In this document: positions 46,658-55,112 of the stretch, piece after piece
Position numbering within the stretch: the stretch's first letter is position 1
Layout: each line of letters opens with the position of its first letter
NCBI GenBank assembly: GCA_039969155.1
Contig: JBDVOJ010000051.1
Span: 1-64,000 of the forward strand
Source of the DNA: GCA-002733465 sp039969155
GTDB taxonomy: Bacteria > Pseudomonadota > Gammaproteobacteria > Enterobacterales > Kangiellaceae
Direction: 5' to 3'
DNA: 64,000 nt
The notes under the pieces: generated by a model
Database searches by the model: none
What the model was told of the DNA's origin: nothing
What the model saw: the letters and a program-made list of their open reading frames with translations, nothing else
Made by a program: the position numbers and the translations under genes

Positions 46658-46942
46658 AATTCTCCTTTTATCATGATTACTTATTCTGCTAATAATTCAG
46701 CTTAGCTTGGTATCAGTCGCTCTGCTTGGCTTATTTTTTAGACATCGCTATTCCACTAATTTCTGTTTAAATAAATCATAAAATGCTCGCCTAAATCCCA
46801 CTTTTCTCAGTATAAATCAGAGTTCAATATGTGCCGATACGTTTTATTGCTTTTTGAGATGTTTAGCGATCCCATGTTGCAGTGCAGGCGCTAATGTTAT
46901 AGATTCTAAGAATAATTGTGTTAAGTATTAAAGGGAATAAGG

Positions 46943-47653
46943 ATGGCCATTAAGTCAATTAGCAAGTCAAAAGGCAAGAGCAACACGCCGATCTATGATC
47001 TTTTTAGCAAAGTTAAAACCAAACGCCACTCACGCCCTCGCAAGAAAGATATTCGAGGAACCGGTAATGTGATTGAGTGTCATAACTCAAGTCTCAAAAA
47101 GGCCACATTTGAAATTTGGGGCAACAATAATCGGATCGTCATTGGCGATAATTGCCTACTCGACAATGTAACCTTTCATATTGAAGGCGACGACCAGTAT
47201 GTTGAAATTGGTGATAATGTCGCTTTTAATATTGCTGGAAGTATTTGGTTAGAAGATCACCATTGCAGCCTAACCATCGGCGAAGAATCAACCTTTGAAA
47301 ACGTACACTTGGCGGTCACCGAGCCCTACTCTTCACTTACCATTGGTAAGGACTGCATGTTCTCCTACGACATTGATGTTCGAACCGGAGATTCTCATTC
47401 GGTCATCGTCGATGAAGACAACAAACGAACTAACTATGCTCAAAATATCTCTTTTGGGGATCATGTTTGGGTAGCTTCTCATTGTGTCATTTTGAAAGGC
47501 GCCAGAATTGGTAGTAATTCCATTATTGGGACTCGGTGTGTCGTGACTAAGTCATTTCCTGAGGAAGGTGTGGTTTTGGGGGGAAATCCGGCTAAGATTA
47601 TTAAGCGTGGGATTAATTGGAAACGTGAGAGGGTATATGATCAGCAACCATAA
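46943..47653 (+). CDS. hexapeptide-repeat O-acyltransferase
   Basis: This 236-residue protein has a basic N-terminal segment and a left-handed beta-helix built from [LIV]-G-x4 hexapeptides (IVIGDN, VEIGDN, LTIGEE, LTIGKD). It ends in the canonical WVASHCVILKGARIGSNSIIGTRCVVTKSFPEEGVVLGGNPAKII block with the catalytic-type histidine (SHC). Such enzymes O-acetylate sugars in capsule, LPS or Nod-like factors. It stands alone, with no glycosyltransferases nearby, so the acceptor is unknown. Confidence 0.85.
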   Translation: MAIKSISKSKGKSNTPIYDLFSKVKTKRHSRPRKKDIRGTGNVIECHNSSLKKATFEIWGNNNRIVIGDNCLLDNVTFHIEGDDQYVEIGDNVAFNIAGSIWLEDHHCSLTIGEESTFENVHLAVTEPYSSLTIGKDCMFSYDIDVRTGDSHSVIVDEDNKRTNYAQNISFGDHVWVASHCVILKGARIGSNSIIGTRCVVTKSFPEEGVVLGGNPAKIIKRGINWKRERVYDQQP

Positions 47654-48572
47654 GGTTGTTTGATTCTTTTGGTGCTGGAATTGGACGCTGGTTTCGATTC
47701 ACACTTTAGATTTTAGCTCATATTGGCGGATGCTAATTTTCCAAAAGGGACATTCTTTTTTTTATTGAACCAAAAATAAGACTAAGACCAAGGTCAAAAG
47801 CGTTTCGCAGCGCTGCGCTCTGACTGCGAGTTACTTTTTTCAATAGCAAAAAAAGTAACCAAAAACGCCAATGTCGTTCGCACTGGGCACCGCGATTAGG
47901 GGTCTTATTTGCATGAATTGCAGTACACTGCGTTTACCCTCCCATTTCCAGCAAAGTCCGTAAGAGCTTGGTTTCGAATTTGCCCAGAGGCTGCGTGCAC
48001 CCCGACATCCCCACTTCCATCGGAGCAGTGGAAAAGCTGTTTCAAGCCTGAAATCTACTCATTGGTTGACCGTGAATCACCAGTCCGTAATAGCCGCTAG
48101 GCGGGTAAATCTTTAGCAATGATATTCACGTCACTAATAACGTGTAAAGAAAGAATGCTCAAAGTAAGTAGCAATGGGATGGGCCACACAGGCGAACAGG
48201 TGCTAGGCGTTCCACAGTACGAAAAGACAAAACATTAGGTCAATTTCGGTAGCACAGTGCCAACGACCAAAGCCTTTTTGCCTTCTTTTTTGGCTAGAAA
48301 AAAGAAGGTCGCAGTCAGAGCGCAGCGCTGCGAAATGCTTTTGACTTTGAACTTATTTTGGGTCCTTAAAAAGAACAACATATATCTTCCGCTATGGATA
48401 AATAACCGCTTCTAACTATAAAACAACTAACCTCCCCTCAATAGCATCAGTCCCCAAAGTATCCTTATCAAGTTTTTTACTAGCCTCCACCGCCATCATA
48501 AGGCAAAATGTCAGATTAATCGCATTAACCGATTATCAATCTTAATTGACTTAGCCAACCACGGAGCAATCG
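47654..48572. other. gene-poor 0.9 kb region containing a palindromic element
   Basis: Between the acyltransferase and the M28 peptidase there is no credible gene. The region is dominated by the inverted-repeat element at 47769-48364. A 63-codon frame (47909-48100) inside it has no features that support it. Confidence 0.7.
47769..48364. repeat. MITE-like element with long terminal inverted repeats
   Basis: The arms are about 110 bp and inverted. The core arm is 37 bp (47793-47829 against 48309-48345) with one mismatch and carries a CGCAGCGCTGCG palindrome. The homology extends imperfectly through CTTTTTT-type tracts and CC(A)AAAATAAG at the outer ends. The interior, about 350 bp, has no gene. 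The base composition of the interior (GC-richer, with CCCCGACATCCCC) differs from its neighbours. It has the form of a non-autonomous transposable element or a structured RNA gene. I saw no transposase that would mobilise it in the window. Confidence 0.75.
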
Positions 48573-50339
48573 ATGGCCAAACACAAAATAAAAAACAATC
48601 GAGCTAAACCACTCTTAGACTTTCCTATTAAATCAATGGCGATATTGCTCACTACAGTGGGTTTAATTGGCTGCCAACCATCACAAGAACCGGCTTCCGA
48701 GTCTGAAACCACTGAAACAGCGGCTAAGCCAGTAGAAAAAGCCGTTAATCTGTTGGAAACCGAAGACTTTAACACCGCTTACAACAGCTTTTCCGTGGAA
48801 AATCTAAAGAAACACATTAAGTATCTATCTTCTGATGAGTTAGCCGGTAGAGAGCCTGCTACAGAAGGTGACCGTCTTACAGCAAAATACATGGTCGATA
48901 ATTTTAAATCTTTGGGGCTATCACCGGGTAATGGGGATAGTTATTTGCAAGAAGTCGAATTATTAGCCATTAACTCTAAGGTCACTAAGAACCTAGCGAT
49001 TGGCGATATCGAGTTTACGCCGCTCGACAACTATGTTGCCAATACTCGCCAAAAAGAGAAAGTTCGCTCAATCAATGACTCAGAACTAGTGTTCGTTGGA
49101 TACGGTATCAACGCACCAGAGTTTGGTTGGAATGATTACAAAGGTCTGGATGTAACAGGCAAGACAGTGGTTATTCTAGTCAATGACCCGGGCTTTGCCA
49201 CAGGCGATCCTGAAGTCTTTAGCGGTAATACGATGACCTATTATGGTCGCTGGACCTACAAGTATGAGGAAGCCGGTCGTCAAGGTGCGAAAGCGGCAAT
49301 CATCATTCATGAAACTGAGCCAGCCAGTTATGGTTGGGGTGTCATCCGTTCTAGCTGGTCGGGTGCTCAATATCATTTACCACGCGATGAAAACAGCGCG
49401 CCAGTGGTCGATGTTGAAATGTGGATTAATGTTGAGAAAACCAATGAATTGTTTGCTAAAGCGGGATTAAATTTCGAACAAGAAAAACTTAGAGCGCAAA
49501 CCAAAGGCTTTGAGCCAGTTCCGCTTAATCTTAAAGCGTCTGTTGAAGTGACCTCCGATTTTAAAGCATCCGTTTCCAATAATATCGTTGCGACTATCCC
49601 CGGTTCTGAAGCACCTGATGAACATGTTATTTATATGGGTCATATTGATCACTTAGGTCAAAACACCAGCCTTGAAGGCGACCAAATCTATAATGGCGCT
49701 CATGATAATGCCAGTGGTACGGGTGGTTTGATTGAAATTGCTCGTCAATATAGTCAAATGAAAAACAAGCCTAAACGTTCTATTACTTTTGTTGGCGCAG
49801 CGGCGGAAGAACAAGGCACTTTAGGTTCACAGTATTTTGCTAATAATTCACCAATGCCATTGTCAAAAATTGTCGGCTTAGTGAATATGGATAGCCTAAG
49901 TATTACCGGTCGCAAGAAAGATGTTAGTGTGGTTGGCTATGGTAAGTCTGAGCTTGAAGAAGTACTGAAAAGAGCAGCGGCTTTGCAAAACAGAACACTA
50001 ACACCAGAAGCGCATCCAGAACGCGGTTACTACTTCCGTTCAGATCACTTTAGCTTAGCTAAAATTGGTGTACCAGGATTAAGCTCTGGTGGCGGTACGG
50101 TTCCACTTAATGACGTCGAAGCGGAAATCAACAAAGTCATTGGTGCTCGAGTGGCCAAATGCTATCACCAACTTTGTGACGAGTATGCGGAAGATTGGGG
50201 ATGGGATGGAACCATTGAAGATCTTCAATTGTACTTTACCACGGGCTATTTGTTGGCGAACGAAGGTCAATGGCCTAACTGGTATCAAGGCACAGAGTTT
50301 AGAGCTTTGCGTGATGAGATGATGAAAGCAGCAGAATAA
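48573..50339 (+). CDS. M28-family zinc aminopeptidase lipoprotein
   Basis: This 588-residue lipoprotein has lipobox LLTTVGLIGC near residue 35, after a basic N-terminus. An internal ATG at KSM/AILL would also give a signal. It has a PA-like insert (about 170-290) and the M28 catalytic domain with zinc ligands in MGHIDHLG, GAHDNASGTG, AAAEEQGTLGS, VNMDSLS and the C-terminal YFRSDHFSLAKIGVPG. It would trim N-terminal residues of peptides at the cell envelope. A terminator follows. Its closest relatives are likely Shewanella/Alteromonas M28 peptidases. Confidence 0.9.
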   Translation: MAKHKIKNNRAKPLLDFPIKSMAILLTTVGLIGCQPSQEPASESETTETAAKPVEKAVNLLETEDFNTAYNSFSVENLKKHIKYLSSDELAGREPATEGDRLTAKYMVDNFKSLGLSPGNGDSYLQEVELLAINSKVTKNLAIGDIEFTPLDNYVANTRQKEKVRSINDSELVFVGYGINAPEFGWNDYKGLDVTGKTVVILVNDPGFATGDPEVFSGNTMTYYGRWTYKYEEAGRQGAKAAIIIHETEPASYGWGVIRSSWSGAQYHLPRDENSAPVVDVEMWINVEKTNELFAKAGLNFEQEKLRAQTKGFEPVPLNLKASVEVTSDFKASVSNNIVATIPGSEAPDEHVIYMGHIDHLGQNTSLEGDQIYNGAHDNASGTGGLIEIARQYSQMKNKPKRSITFVGAAAEEQGTLGSQYFANNSPMPLSKIVGLVNMDSLSITGRKKDVSVVGYGKSELEEVLKRAAALQNRTLTPEAHPERGYYFRSDHFSLAKIGVPGLSSGGGTVPLNDVEAEINKVIGARVAKCYHQLCDEYAEDWGWDGTIEDLQLYFTTGYLLANEGQWPNWYQGTEFRALRDEMMKAAE

Positions 50340-50370
50340 GTAATAACATAAAATTATCTGTACAAAGATA

Positions 50371-50406
50371 TGCCGTCTTGATTTACAAAACCAAGACGGC
50401 ATTTTT
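50371..50406 (+). terminator. rho-independent terminator after the M28 peptidase
   Basis: TGCCGTCTTG (50371-50380) pairs with CAAGACGGCA (50392-50401), followed by TTTTTG. It could also act on the convergent VOC gene. Confidence 0.92.
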
Positions 50407-50419
50407 GTTTGTGCTGTTT

Positions 50420-50791
50420 TTACAGGTTCACAACTGGTTCAAACAAACAAAATTTATTCTTATCTAAATCTCTAACATACGCAGAAAAATAAGGCCCTCT
50501 TTCATTTGGTTCACCTTCACATGTTCCACCTAAATCAATCGCCTTTTTATAAAGCCTTTTGACTTCATCAATAGAACCAACATTTAATCCAATCATTGTT
50601 CCGTTGCCATTAGTGGCGGGTTCTTTGTTAAACGGTTCCGCTATAGCGAACGTCAAATCATCACATTGCCAATAAGTCATTCTTTCATTCGCAAAAATTT
50701 GCTTTAGATCGGTTTGTTCAAAGAGTGAATCATAGAATTTAACCGCACATTCCATGTTATTTGTTCCAAGTACACAATAGTTTAATTTCAT
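50420..50791 (-). CDS. VOC/glyoxalase-fold protein, last gene of the cassette region
   Basis: This 123-residue protein of the vicinal-oxygen-chelate (glyoxalase/bleomycin resistance) fold starts MKLNYCVLGTNNMECAVKFYDSLF and has the C-terminal GPYFSAYVRDLDKNKFCLFE. The metal ligands are not clearly complete. GGAGATA lies 8 bases upstream of the ATG. It lies downstream, in the minus direction, of an attC-like site (50941-51004) with a 150-base gap, so it may be the terminal cassette or the host flank. No attC follows it. VOC proteins are common cassette cargo. Confidence 0.8.
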   Translation of the reverse strand: MKLNYCVLGTNNMECAVKFYDSLFEQTDLKQIFANERMTYWQCDDLTFAIAEPFNKEPATNGNGTMIGLNVGSIDEVKRLYKKAIDLGGTCEGEPNERGPYFSAYVRDLDKNKFCLFEPVVNL

Positions 50792-50836
50792 TAATCAATA
50801 TCTCCGACTGGGTAGAAAGTAGACTATATATGGGTG

Positions 50837-50860
50837 CTACTGACAGCTGTGTGTCAGTAG
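50837..50860. other. perfect 9-bp hairpin upstream of the VOC gene
   Basis: CTACTGACA (50837-50845) pairs with TGTCAGTAG (50852-50860) around a 6-base loop. It lies 46 bases before the VOC start, on its promoter side. It may be an operator or leader hairpin. There is no T-run. Confidence 0.55.
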
Positions 50861-50940
50861 TGATGTGAAGAGGGATTTATTGGTAGAAGTGTTTGATGTG
50901 TTTGAGACGAGCTATAACTGAAAACTTTAGTCAGAGAAGA

Positions 50941-51004
50941 GATTAACGCCTAGTTAATAAATTCATGCGCTCTTGCCTGAATATTTTGCAACTACTGGTT
51001 ATAC
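50941..51004 (-). repeat. attC-like site 1 (64 bp)
   Basis: On the minus strand it starts GTATAAC-CAGTAGTT and ends AACTAGGC-GTTAATC. Inner arms AAATATTCA and TGAATTTAT are complementary. The preceding cassette gene ends two bases before it. This is the short form of attC. Confidence 0.78.
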
Positions 51005-51006
51005 AC

Positions 51007-51495
51007 CTAACTTGCAACCAGGTTAAACAAAGTGACAGCATAAACCAAATCGTTTTTGATTGTTATACTAAGGGTAGTCATATCATCATAAGGTAGATTA
51101 TGAATTGGACGCTGGTAATGCCATACGATTTCATTGTCACCCTCAACCAATTTGATACCGAGCAAGTCTGAGGCTTTTTGTTGTGAAATGCCTACAGACA
51201 AACCCATCTTATTATTTGTACTAATATTGCTATTCGAGGATATGCATTTTTGCTCAGGTTGGTCTGATAAGAATGAATACCCATTACCTAGCTCACTCTC
51301 TGAGTACACAACATATGTGTTGTTTACTCTGTAGCAATATTCCCTGAGTCCATGAGCGCTTTTTGAAGGTTCTCCCTCAAGCACTTTCTTGTACTCAAGT
51401 AAAAGCAAGTCTACTGGCGGAGGACTGCTGATCTCCTTAGCGGAGTTCATGCCACACCAAAATAATAAGATAAGAGGTAACAATTTAAATTTCAT
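51007..51495 (-). CDS. cassette gene, secreted protein of unknown function
   Basis: I choose the ATG at 51495. An in-frame ATG at 51519 lies inside the attC site. The 162-residue product has a signal peptide (MKFKLLPLILLFWCGMNSA/KE) and a soluble domain with Cys pairs (EYCYRV, QKCISS) that may form a disulfide. I do not recognise the family. It is bracketed by attC-like sites on both sides (50941-51004 and 51502-51620), so it is a complete gene cassette of about 560 bp. Confidence 0.8.
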   Translation of the reverse strand: MKFKLLPLILLFWCGMNSAKEISSPPPVDLLLLEYKKVLEGEPSKSAHGLREYCYRVNNTYVVYSESELGNGYSFLSDQPEQKCISSNSNISTNNKMGLSVGISQQKASDLLGIKLVEGDNEIVWHYQRPIHNLPYDDMTTLSITIKNDLVYAVTLFNLVAS

Positions 51496-51501
51496 AATTG
51501 T

Positions 51502-51620
51502 GTATAACGCCGCTATCACTGGACAGCGGGCTGGTAGTTGTAATTTATGTTAAAGGAGCGACAGCCTAGTGCATAAATTGCAACCAAAGACTGCTGTTCC
51601 GGTGAATAACTTTGTTAGCT
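51502..51620 (-). repeat. attC-like site 2 (119 bp)
   Basis: On the minus strand it starts AGCTAAC-AAAGTTATTCACCGG and ends CAGTGATAGCGGC-GTTATAC. The reverse complement of the 3' arm reads TAACGCCGCTATCACTGG, which matches the 5' arm at TAAC, TAT, CAC and GGA. The stop codon of the upstream gene (51615-51617) lies inside R'', a common cassette feature. Confidence 0.85.
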
Positions 51621-52034
51621 GGCTTGCTGGCAAGACAATTCTTCATGATTAATAAATGGGGTGACTTCACCACCCAACGCTCTTTCTTGAGAAAAATTGG
51701 AACCGATGCCGTCAGTTAGTTGCTCAATTGTATATTCTTCTAGGGCTTCAACTTCATCTGCAGAGAGCGACCTAGACAGCTGATATTCAATGGAGCCAAT
51801 AAATGAGCTAGTAGAAGTTTCATAATAGAATGATAAGATGCCACCGGAAACATGCTCAGCAAAACCCTCTGTTTCCTCCCCGTCATATAGGTAGTCAGAA
51901 AACTCCTCATCTTCGTAGCTTAATCCATTTAAGGATTCCAGGGTTGTCTTGTCATTTATTAAATCAAGTGATCCATCTTCATTTTCTTGAGCACTAGCCA
52001 CAAGTGCTGGGCCAGTAAATTTTATTGTTGGCAT
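51615..52034 (-). CDS. cassette gene, acidic hypothetical protein
   Basis: I choose the ATG at 52034, preceded by AAGGAG six bases upstream, over an earlier in-frame ATG at 52076. The 139-residue product (MPTIKFTGPALVAS...) is strongly acidic and rich in Glu/Asp/Ser, with no signal peptide. I do not recognise the family. Its stop codon falls inside attC-like site 2. The 5' side is next to the transposase module, where its upstream attC would be expected but is not evident, so the module may have replaced that boundary. Confidence 0.75.
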   Translation of the reverse strand: MPTIKFTGPALVASAQENEDGSLDLINDKTTLESLNGLSYEDEEFSDYLYDGEETEGFAEHVSGGILSFYYETSTSSFIGSIEYQLSRSLSADEVEALEEYTIEQLTDGIGSNFSQERALGGEVTPFINHEELSCQQAS

Positions 52035-52211
52035 TTTATCTCCTTCATGGTCCACTCTTGGCCAGGTAAAATTCAACTAATTAGACAATCACTCTATAGT
52101 CAATCACTCACTAGTTCAAGCGTTAAAGTCCTAAGCTGTTTTGCGGATTTGCCAATTGATACATTTACTAATTAGAGGCAAAGTTACATTCTCTCAAACT
52201 TCAAGGATGAA

Positions 52212-53214
52212 ATGATGACCATAGCGAGAAGGAACCTCGTTGATTCAGAAACACCGGGCTTTTATCACTGTACTAACCGTTGTGTTCGACGGACATTTCT
52301 TTGTGGTATTGATGACGAGACAGGTATAGATTACTCTCATCGTAAAGGCTGGTTAGAGAAACGTATGCTGGCGCTTTGCTCTATTTTTTCGGTAGATATT
52401 TACGCTTATGCCGTAATGTCCAATCACTATCATATTGTACTGTATGTAGAGCCTTTAGCACCGCTCAACTGGACAGATGAAACAGTAGCCGAGAGATGGC
52501 TGCAAGCTTATCCGGGACGATTTATTGACCCCAACTACGCTCAGCAGCGTGAGCTGAAGAAACAAGCGATAATGGCTGATAAAGAGAAGCTTAAGACCTA
52601 TCGAAAACGGCTTGGTTCTCTATCTTGGTTTATGGGGAGATTAAATGAGCCATTGGCAAAACAGAGTAACCAAGAGGACTATTGTACTGGGCGATTCTGG
52701 GAGGGGCGATACTCATCCCAAGCCTTACTCGATGAAGCGGCTGTGTTTTCCTGCATGGCTTATGTGGACTTAAATCCCATTCGAGCCGACATCGCTGAGC
52801 GACTTGAAGAGTCAGAGCACACCGCCATTAAGCAGCGAGTTGAGTTATTAAAATCCGTTGACTCATTGGCAGTTGAAAAAACTCTCAATCAAAAAATTAC
52901 CTGTATCAACGACAAAGTGTATTCAAAACAACTCCCTCTGACCTTAAAAAAACTATATCGAATTAGTGGAATACACAGGCCAATCCATCAAGTATCCCGA
53001 TAAAGCATCGATGCCAACCTCGATTCAATCAACACTGTCATCCCTTAACCTGCAACAAAACCATTGGTTAAAACAAGTTGAGAACTTTGGTAAACATTAC
53101 TGTCATGTGGTGGGTCCCATTGAACTGATTCGAGAAAAGGCCAAACAGTTAAAAAAGAAATATCTTCGAGGTATCTCTGCCGCTAGGTTACTTTACGAAA
53201 AACAAGTTCTATAA
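52212..53214 (+). pseudogene. IS200-like (RAYT/Y1-type) transposase disrupted by one frameshift
   Basis: The HUH motif is in YAVMSNHYHIVL, with a downstream FWEGRYSSQALLDEAAVFSCMAYVDLNPIRA block, typical of REP-associated tyrosine transposases. The frame opens at 52212 and shifts at an A7 run (52946-52952). Reading six A instead of seven continues as LKNYIELVEYTGQSIKYPDKA..., which joins the second frame (to 53214) into a full-length protein of about 333 residues. So one inserted A breaks an otherwise intact gene. It is the only plus-strand gene inside the minus-strand cassette run, so it is an insertion or a mobile cassette. Confidence 0.85.
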
Positions 53215-53406
53215 CCTCTCTTAGCTTTTCAATTATGCCTCTCTATCTTTCGATAGGGTTTAGGCTTGTCTGAAATATGCCGATTATCGCTTTGAGCGAC
53301 AGAATTCTACATTTAACTTGTTTGTATTTATAGGAATATTCGAGTGACTATGAATTTTATCTATCTCGATGGTTTATTGATATTTTCTTAACTAGACTGT
53401 CTTATA

Positions 53407-53574
53407 TTATCTATGACAACTATCGTTGCAGAGGCCTTTTAATAAAGGGGTAAAGTCGGTGCCCTTAGGCAGTTCATGGTAGGCAACTGTCATATCCCCC
53501 AAGCCTGGCTGTATGCGCATAACTGTATCAGGGGTTTCCATCATGACCGGAATATCTTCTTTTTTTAGCTTCAT
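53407..53574 (-). pseudogene. truncated cupin-like cassette gene (N-terminal fragment)
   Basis: A 55-codon frame encodes MKLKKEDIPVMMETP...LLKGLCNDSCHR and ends in TAA at 53407-53409. The N-terminal part resembles the start of small cupin proteins, whose next residues are normally of the CPHWGYVLxG type. Here the chain stops just before the metal-binding barrel. It starts 20 bases after attC-like site 3, with GGAG upstream, so it is a cassette. The loss of its 3' end next to the transposase module suggests that the insertion deleted the rest. Confidence 0.65.
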
Positions 53575-53593
53575 AACCTTTTCTCCATTTTCG

Positions 53594-53690
53594 GTTTAAC
53601 AAATAAGTCGAACAACTCCCTAATAGGTATAGCGCTTAGCACAAAATGTGGTGTCTTTTACACTGCTCTTCTTGCTGCGTTTTGTTATAT
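53594..53690 (-). repeat. attC-like site 3 (97 bp)
   Basis: On the minus strand, R'' ATATAAC is followed by AAAACGCAGC and the end is CTTATTT-GTTAAAC. The outer TAACAAA and TTTGTTA arms pair perfectly, while the inner stems are weaker. The stop codon of the preceding gene (53685-53687) lies inside R''. The next gene begins about 20 bases after R'. Confidence 0.65.
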
Positions 53691-54023
53691 TTCAATTTCA
53701 GAGACACTAACAGTTTGCTCCCTGTAGTTCTCAGGCACCTGAATTTCTCCCCATGTATGACATTCTAGCACTAGCTCATTTTGACCCAAGAAGATAAGAA
53801 ATCCCGACTCTATTCCGTTCCATTCTCCTTTTAGAGTAGGATAGTCGCATACAATTCTGTTTTTTGGTAAGTCCGGATGTTTAAAGCAAAGAAAATATCC
53901 ACTTCCAGAATATTCATAATCGCTAGCTTCGGAGTCCAACACATTGTTGAGTAGTTCTTCCGAAATATGACTACCACATAGTCTTTTTATTGCTTCTTTC
54001 TCAAAGTTGGCTGCATTAGTCAT
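53685..54023 (-). CDS. cassette gene, small hypothetical protein
   Basis: I choose the ATG at 54023, just after the attC R' site. The earlier in-frame ATG lies within attC. The 112-residue product (MTNAANFEKEAIKRLCG...) is soluble, has a central YSGSGYFLCFKHP segment and no signal peptide. I do not recognise the family. It is bounded by attC-like sites 3 and 4 and so is a complete cassette. Confidence 0.75.
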   Translation of the reverse strand: MTNAANFEKEAIKRLCGSHISEELLNNVLDSEASDYEYSGSGYFLCFKHPDLPKNRIVCDYPTLKGEWNGIESGFLIFLGQNELVLECHTWGEIQVPENYREQTVSVSEIEI

Positions 54024-54029
54024 GATGAA

Positions 54030-54104
54030 ATATAACGCCAAGCAAAGCCGAAATATTGCGAGTGACTTAGCGAGTAATTTTTCGGATTGAGCGTATTGTT
54101 AAGC
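54030..54104 (-). repeat. attC-like site 4 (75 bp)
   Basis: On the minus strand it starts GCTTAAC-AATACGC, a perfect RYYYAAC, and ends GCTTGGC-GTTATAT. The inner stem pairs CCGAAA-ATT with AATA-TTTCGG around CTCGC repeats. The upstream gene ends one base before R''. Confidence 0.82.
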
Positions 54105-54105
54105 A

Positions 54106-54555
54106 TTAGTCTCTCTCCACCGTAATTGTTATTGAGGATTCAATTGTTTGTCTTACCGAGTATTCTAACTCGATAGATATTGACTCATTTACTCCATCAA
54201 TATCAAGAACAACCAATGAGCCAGATGCATTGCTCAGCATGGAGTTTTTAGCCTTCAGGTAATTTGGAGAACCCAAACAGGACATTACACTAGCTACATT
54301 AGCTTCCATGTATTCGCCTGAGTAATTATTGAGCATCCATGAACACAACGTCTTTCCTGGCTCGTAGGAATTGTGATCGCATGATTTCTTCATCTCTGAC
54401 CAAACCGAAGAAAACTTAACACTCTTTTTATTGTTAGGTTGAATACTATTAGCAAAATTAAACAGCAGACTACAGTGAGTATCATTTTCTGAGGAAACAT
54501 TTTGAGAAGCACATAAAAATATCACTATAAATGTAAAGACATATGCTTTGTGCAA
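54106..54555 (-). CDS. cassette gene, secreted protein with TTG start
   Basis: The open frame extends to 54687 but passes through an attC site. The supported start is the TTG at 54555, which has AGGAAGGAG six bases upstream and yields a signal peptide (HKAYVFTFIVIFLCASQNVSS). The 149-residue product has Cys residues in HCSLLF, KSCDHN, TLCSWM and SCLGSP and a beta-rich C-terminus. I do not recognise the family. Rightly started, it is flanked by attC-like sites 4 and 5. Confidence 0.78.
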   Translation of the reverse strand: MHKAYVFTFIVIFLCASQNVSSENDTHCSLLFNFANSIQPNNKKSVKFSSVWSEMKKSCDHNSYEPGKTLCSWMLNNYSGEYMEANVASVMSCLGSPNYLKAKNSMLSNASGSLVVLDIDGVNESISIELEYSVRQTIESSITITVERD

Positions 54556-54572
54556 ATCAAACTCCTTCCTAT

Positions 54573-54677
54573 GGTTAACGCCCAGCTCACCGCGCGGAGT
54601 AATGTTGGCGACGTTACTGCGTGTTTTTGCAGGAAAGGTGCAAACATTACGAAGTCCGGTGGAGCTGCTGGTTATAC
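54573..54677 (-). repeat. attC-like site 5 (105 bp)
   Basis: On the minus strand it starts GTATAAC-CAGCAGCTCCACCGG and ends GCGGTGAGCTGGGC-GTTAACC. The arms AGCTC-ACCG are complementary, and an inner AACATTAC/GTAATGTT stem is perfect. It is one of the best attC matches in the window. Confidence 0.87.
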
Positions 54678-54683
54678 TTTTAT

Positions 54684-55112
54684 TCACTGAGTACCCAAAT
54701 GTTTAAAATCGTTACTATCTAAAGATGTTTTCCTAACGAGTTTTCGTGACAGTAAATCAGTTCTAATTGAGGCAACAAACTTACCCATTGCTTCTTCTTT
54801 CGTTTGATCATTCTGAGTATTGGAAGCATGCACCGTATCAAGAAATGCATATCCATTTAAAATTACTTCGTCTGGGCAATACAACCAACACTTATTTAGT
54901 TGATTTAGAAACTCTGACTTCAATTCTTGAGAGTTTGGCACACCGACATAGAAACCTTTTATGCAGCGTATCAGTTCTTTATAACTTTCTTCTTTTCTCT
55001 GGTATTGCTCCCAGAATCTTTTTCTCCATTCATTAAGAAACCAAGCGATTGTAGCTCCGAATAGCGGCGCTGAAAATTTCCAGAAATCAACAGAAGAAAA
55101 TACTTCGATCAT
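54684..55112 (-). CDS. first cassette gene, single-span membrane protein
   Basis: This 142-residue protein has a short N-terminal hydrophobic segment (FWKFSAPLFGATIAWFLNEW, about 11-28) followed by a basic/aromatic stretch (RKRFWEQYQRK) and a soluble helical domain. This topology suits a small inner-membrane protein of unknown function. It starts about 20 bases after an attI-like core (GTTATGC, 55131-55137) and ends seven bases before attC-like site 5, so it occupies the first cassette position, closest to the integrase remnant. Confidence 0.78.
   Translation of the reverse strand: MIEVFSSVDFWKFSAPLFGATIAWFLNEWRKRFWEQYQRKEESYKELIRCIKGFYVGVPNSQELKSEFLNQLNKCWLYCPDEVILNGYAFLDTVHASNTQNDQTKEEAMGKFVASIRTDLLSRKLVRKTSLDSNDFKHLGTQ

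Noticed and set aside
47909..48100. 63-codon frame inside the inverted-repeat element
   Set aside because: No ribosome site, domain or conservation evidence. The DNA is better explained as repeat interior.
52966..53214. Separate small gene at the end of the transposase
   Set aside because: It continues the transposase sequence after one A in an A7 run, so it is the C-terminal part of a frameshifted gene.
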